In this document: in pieces, positions 8,503 through 10,526 of the stretch | Layout: every line of letters starts with the position of its first letter | How positions within the stretch are numbered: position 1 is the stretch's first letter | Assembly (NCBI GenBank): GCA_028698405.1 | Contig: JAQVDF010000028.1 | Coordinates: forward strand, 1-10,526 | Reading direction: 5' to 3' | DNA length: 10,526 bases | Origin: Phenylobacterium sp. | GTDB taxonomy: Bacteria > Pseudomonadota > Alphaproteobacteria > Caulobacterales > Caulobacteraceae | The notes under the pieces: generated by a model | Told to the model about the DNA's origin: nothing | The model's database searches: none | What the model saw: only the letters and a program-made list of their open reading frames with translations | Program-made: the position numbers and the translations under genes

Positions 8503-9258
8503 CTATCCAGATCTTCGCTGGCGCGGCGTCTCAAGCTCCACCGCCGTCTCGCTGGCGCCACGATCCGGCTGGCTGCGCCGGCCGATCACGCGGAGGCGCC
8601 GCGGCCCGTCCTGCGGTTCCGTACTGTCAGGGCGCGCGACCGCTTCGGCTGGGAGATGTCTGCGCTGTCGCCGCAAAGTGAAGGTCCGCGGGCCAGATAC
8701 CGACACGACGCCATCGGCCTGGAGAGCCTTGATCACCCGGCTCAAGGTTTCGGGCGTCAGTCCGAGGAAGTCGCTCATGTCCCGGCGGCTCATCGGGAGG
8801 GTGACCACTGCGCCTTCGGGTCTGTGCTCACGCTGGGCGAGCCAACTGAGAAAGCAGACGACGCGCTCCGCCGCCGGCAGGTGAGTGATGTGTTCGACAT
8901 GATGGGCGAGGTCGCCGTACAGGTTGTTCGCACGGCGCAGGAGCTCGAACATCACCTCGCTCGATCGCGTAGAGAGCTCAACCACCGAAACCAGCGAGTA
9001 GCAGGTGAGCCCGACATCGGTCGCGGCCTCGGCCGAAGATGTCCGCTGGTCCACGCAGAGTCCGAACAGGTCTCCGGGGAAGAGGAAGGCGACGATCTGC
9101 CGGTCGCCGACCAGGCTGGTGACCTGGAGACGGACGCAGCCCTTGTCCACCCGGAAAATCCCCGTGGCTGGGTCGCCTTCATCGTAGATCAGGCGTCCCT
9201 TCCGGTAGCGGACGCTCCAGTGCCGGGCCTCCTCCAGGCCGGACGCATGCTTGCTCAC
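8503..9258 (-). CDS. Crp/Fnr-family transcription regulator, FixK-like
   Basis: A 251-aa protein starts at GTG 9258 with GGGAGG 5 bp upstream. An N-terminal cyclic-nucleotide-binding-type barrel (about 15-105, including IYDEGDPATGIFRVDKGCVRL split over 24-44 and FLFPGDLFGL at 58-67) precedes a dimer helix and a winged helix-turn-helix (156-190) with SRRDMSDFLGLTPETLSRVI. Glu170, Ser173 and Arg174 match the residues with which FNR and FixK read TTGA half-sites. The N-terminal cysteine cluster that holds the FNR iron-sulfur centre is missing, so it is FixK-like and probably senses oxygen only indirectly. The tail after residue 200 is about 50 residues of arginine/proline-rich sequence, longer than usual. 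Exact TTGA-N6-TCAA sites lie at 8004 and 8395; none is seen upstream of its own start. Confidence 0.88.
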   Translation of the reverse strand: MSKHASGLEEARHWSVRYRKGRLIYDEGDPATGIFRVDKGCVRLQVTSLVGDRQIVAFLFPGDLFGLCVDQRTSSAEAATDVGLTCYSLVSVVELSTRSSEVMFELLRRANNLYGDLAHHVEHITHLPAAERVVCFLSWLAQREHRPEGAVVTLPMSRRDMSDFLGLTPETLSRVIKALQADGVVSVSGPRTFTLRRQRRHLPAEAVARPDSTEPQDGPRRLRVIGRRSQPDRGASETAVELETPRQRRSG

Positions 9259-9275
9259 CGGTCCCTCCCGTCCTC

Positions 9276-10526
9276 ATGTTTCCCCCCATTGCATACTTTC
9301 GTTCATGGGGCGCGCTTCCGGAATGGACGTCAATCCTCACCCTGCTGGGTGTGATCCGACGCGTTCACATAAAAAACAGTCTGACGTTCAATGCAAATGT
9401 TACTACCAGCGCCCCCAAAGGGCGCGTTGGTACGCTTTTGCTTGATCCGACCAATATTTACATAGCAACCGATCAAGCAAGCGCAACAAGCGCCGGAATG
9501 GTGACAACAGATACATCGGCAGGCACCGGAGCACCGAACTTTACTGCAGTGGGAGCAGTTCAGGATTCTCTGCTTACGGTTACCGACCTTCAACTCGCTC
9601 TTGTTGCAAATGCAGTATCTGTAACTACTGCTAATGCGAGCGGTACGGGAATTGGAAATATCAAGGTAGTCAATCCTGTTAATTGGGATGGTTCGACATA
9701 CTCTCTAACCCTTACAGCAGCAAACAATATTGTGGTAGACGCCAGCCTGCAAACTGCTGCAGTGGGCGGCGGCGACATTACCCTTACCGCCGGAAACCAA
9801 ATCACTTTGAATGCTCCACTGATTTCAACCAGTAATGCAACGCCGAATGGCAAGGTGACACTGACAGCCGGTAATGGTGGTATTGCAAGTGGTGCCAGCG
9901 GAACAGTTACTGCACTAAATCTTGGGATTTCGTCCAGTGGGAATGTCAGTCTGCCGAACGGCAACACATTCAGCACAGTGGCTGGCACCATTACCGGTGA
10001 TCTTAACCTGAATAATACTCTGGGCTACAGTATCGGATCAGTGAACGCTATTGATGGTATTACTGCCAGCGGCACTGTCACCCTGCATGCTGTTGATGCT
10101 GTTACCCAAACCAAACCGATTTCTGCTATCGGTCTCGAATTAACTGGCACCGGGGCAGGCAGCTATACGCTTACCGGAGCCAACAGCGTGGGAATCCTGG
10201 CAGCCAACGTGCAAAGTGGTTTCAGCTTTACCAACGCAGGGGCGCTTGAGATAGGGACTGTCGGTTCAAACAGCGGGGTAACGGCTGGGTCTGTCACCTT
10301 GAATGCGGGTGGTGCACTTACTACTGCGGCTGCTGCAACAGTAAAGTCAGATAACATAACCATCCAATCAACCGCTGCTGGCCAGGTTGGCACAGAAGCC
10401 AGTCTCTTTGCTACAGAGGCTGCAACCACGAGCACTGCATTCACTATTGGCAATGCAGCCTTTTTAGGTGGCTATTTCGATCACACCGACGCAGCCGCTC
10501 TTAGTACGGTCTCACTTGCAGCCAAT
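9276..10526 (+). CDS. Filamentous-haemagglutinin-type adhesin, 5' truncated and running off the right edge
   Basis: An uninterrupted plus-strand frame runs to the window end (417 codons from ATG 9276). That ATG lies in the regulator's upstream region without a Shine-Dalgarno, so it is probably not the true start. Adhesin-like sequence begins near 9375: SLTFNANVTTSAPKGR, then TLLLDPTNIYIATD, typical of large two-partner-secretion exoproteins. After that come beta-helix repeats rich in T, A, G, N and V, such as GDITLTAGNQITLNAP, GKVTLTAGNGGIASG, GTVTLHAVDAV and GSVTLNAGGALTTAA. There is no signal peptide and no TPS secretion domain, so the N-terminal several hundred residues are missing. GC content near 50% and AT-tolerant codons contrast sharply with the left neighbours. 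It may be horizontally acquired, a rearrangement remnant, or a misjoined contig. Confidence 0.75.
   Translation, partial: MFPPIAYFRSWGALPEWTSILTLLGVIRRVHIKNSLTFNANVTTSAPKGRVGTLLLDPTNIYIATDQASATSAGMVTTDTSAGTGAPNFTAVGAVQDSLLTVTDLQLALVANAVSVTTANASGTGIGNIKVVNPVNWDGSTYSLTLTAANNIVVDASLQTAAVGGGDITLTAGNQITLNAPLISTSNATPNGKVTLTAGNGGIASGASGTVTALNLGISSSGNVSLPNGNTFSTVAGTITGDLNLNNTLGYSIGSVNAIDGITASGTVTLHAVDAVTQTKPISAIGLELTGTGAGSYTLTGANSVGILAANVQSGFSFTNAGALEIGTVGSNSGVTAGSVTLNAGGALTTAAAATVKSDNITIQSTAAGQVGTEASLFATEAATTSTAFTIGNAAFLGGYFDHTDAAALSTVSLAAN

Noticed and set aside
8727..8747. Inverted repeat CCTTGA-N9-TCAAGG resembling an FNR site
   Set aside because: The spacing between TTGA and TCAA is 9, not 6, and it lies inside the regulator's helix-turn-helix coding sequence.
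9330..9593. Minus-strand 87-aa cysteine-rich frame
   Set aside because: It crosses the composition junction and is antisense to the adhesin; the cysteines come from reversed Ala/Thr codons.
9590..10453. Minus-strand frames of 133 and 96 aa in the adhesin region
   Set aside because: Hydrophobic V/A/P-rich shadows of the plus-strand beta-helix repeats.

Overview
The window joins two kinds of DNA. Bases 1 to about 9,360 are very GC-rich, with almost every codon ending in G or C. They carry genes of alphaproteobacterial character, perhaps Caulobacteraceae or a relative; this placement is from memory of the protein families and is inference. From about 9,370 to the right edge the DNA is near 50% GC and encodes the interior of a large secreted adhesin of filamentous-haemagglutinin type, a style foreign to the rest of the window.

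Layout, right to left along the minus strand: a FixK/Fnr-type regulator (9258-8503); a 720-bp stretch (7783-8502) with two exact TTGA-N6-TCAA boxes, a weaker third box and remnants of small reading frames; a three-BON-domain protein (7782-7024); a 57-aa protein ending in ESFPASDPPSWTP (7002-6829); a nicotinamidase-like gene with an abnormal N-terminus (6826-6230); a ribose-phosphate pyrophosphokinase (6233-5199); two small reading frames (5156-5007 and 4851-4672); a DUF3617-like lipoprotein (4568-4023); a single-BON protein (4009-3785); an acetate-CoA ligase split by an in-frame TAG (3788-2025); a fused alpha/beta dehydrogenase E1 (2028-25); and the first seven codons of what looks like the E2 acyltransferase (21-1). 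Several junctions overlap by 4 bp (GTGA or ATGA), which implies polycistronic, coupled translation.

Together the left block reads as a low-oxygen or stress metabolic island. Acetate-CoA ligase and a pyruvate/acetoin-type dehydrogenase both make acetyl-CoA. PRPP synthase and nicotinamidase point to NAD salvage. BON proteins suggest envelope or stress functions. The FixK-like regulator carries the E-x-x-S-R recognition signature expected to read the TTGA/TCAA boxes beside it.

Several loci look damaged or chimeric: the amber codon in the ligase, a nicotinamidase whose first 35 residues resemble nicotinate phosphoribosyltransferase, small frames whose codon pattern breaks midway, and the abrupt GC change at the adhesin. 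These could be real decay and rearrangement or errors of a metagenomic assembly. I see no CRISPR array, tRNA, rRNA or transposase gene, and no clearly new defence or mobile system.
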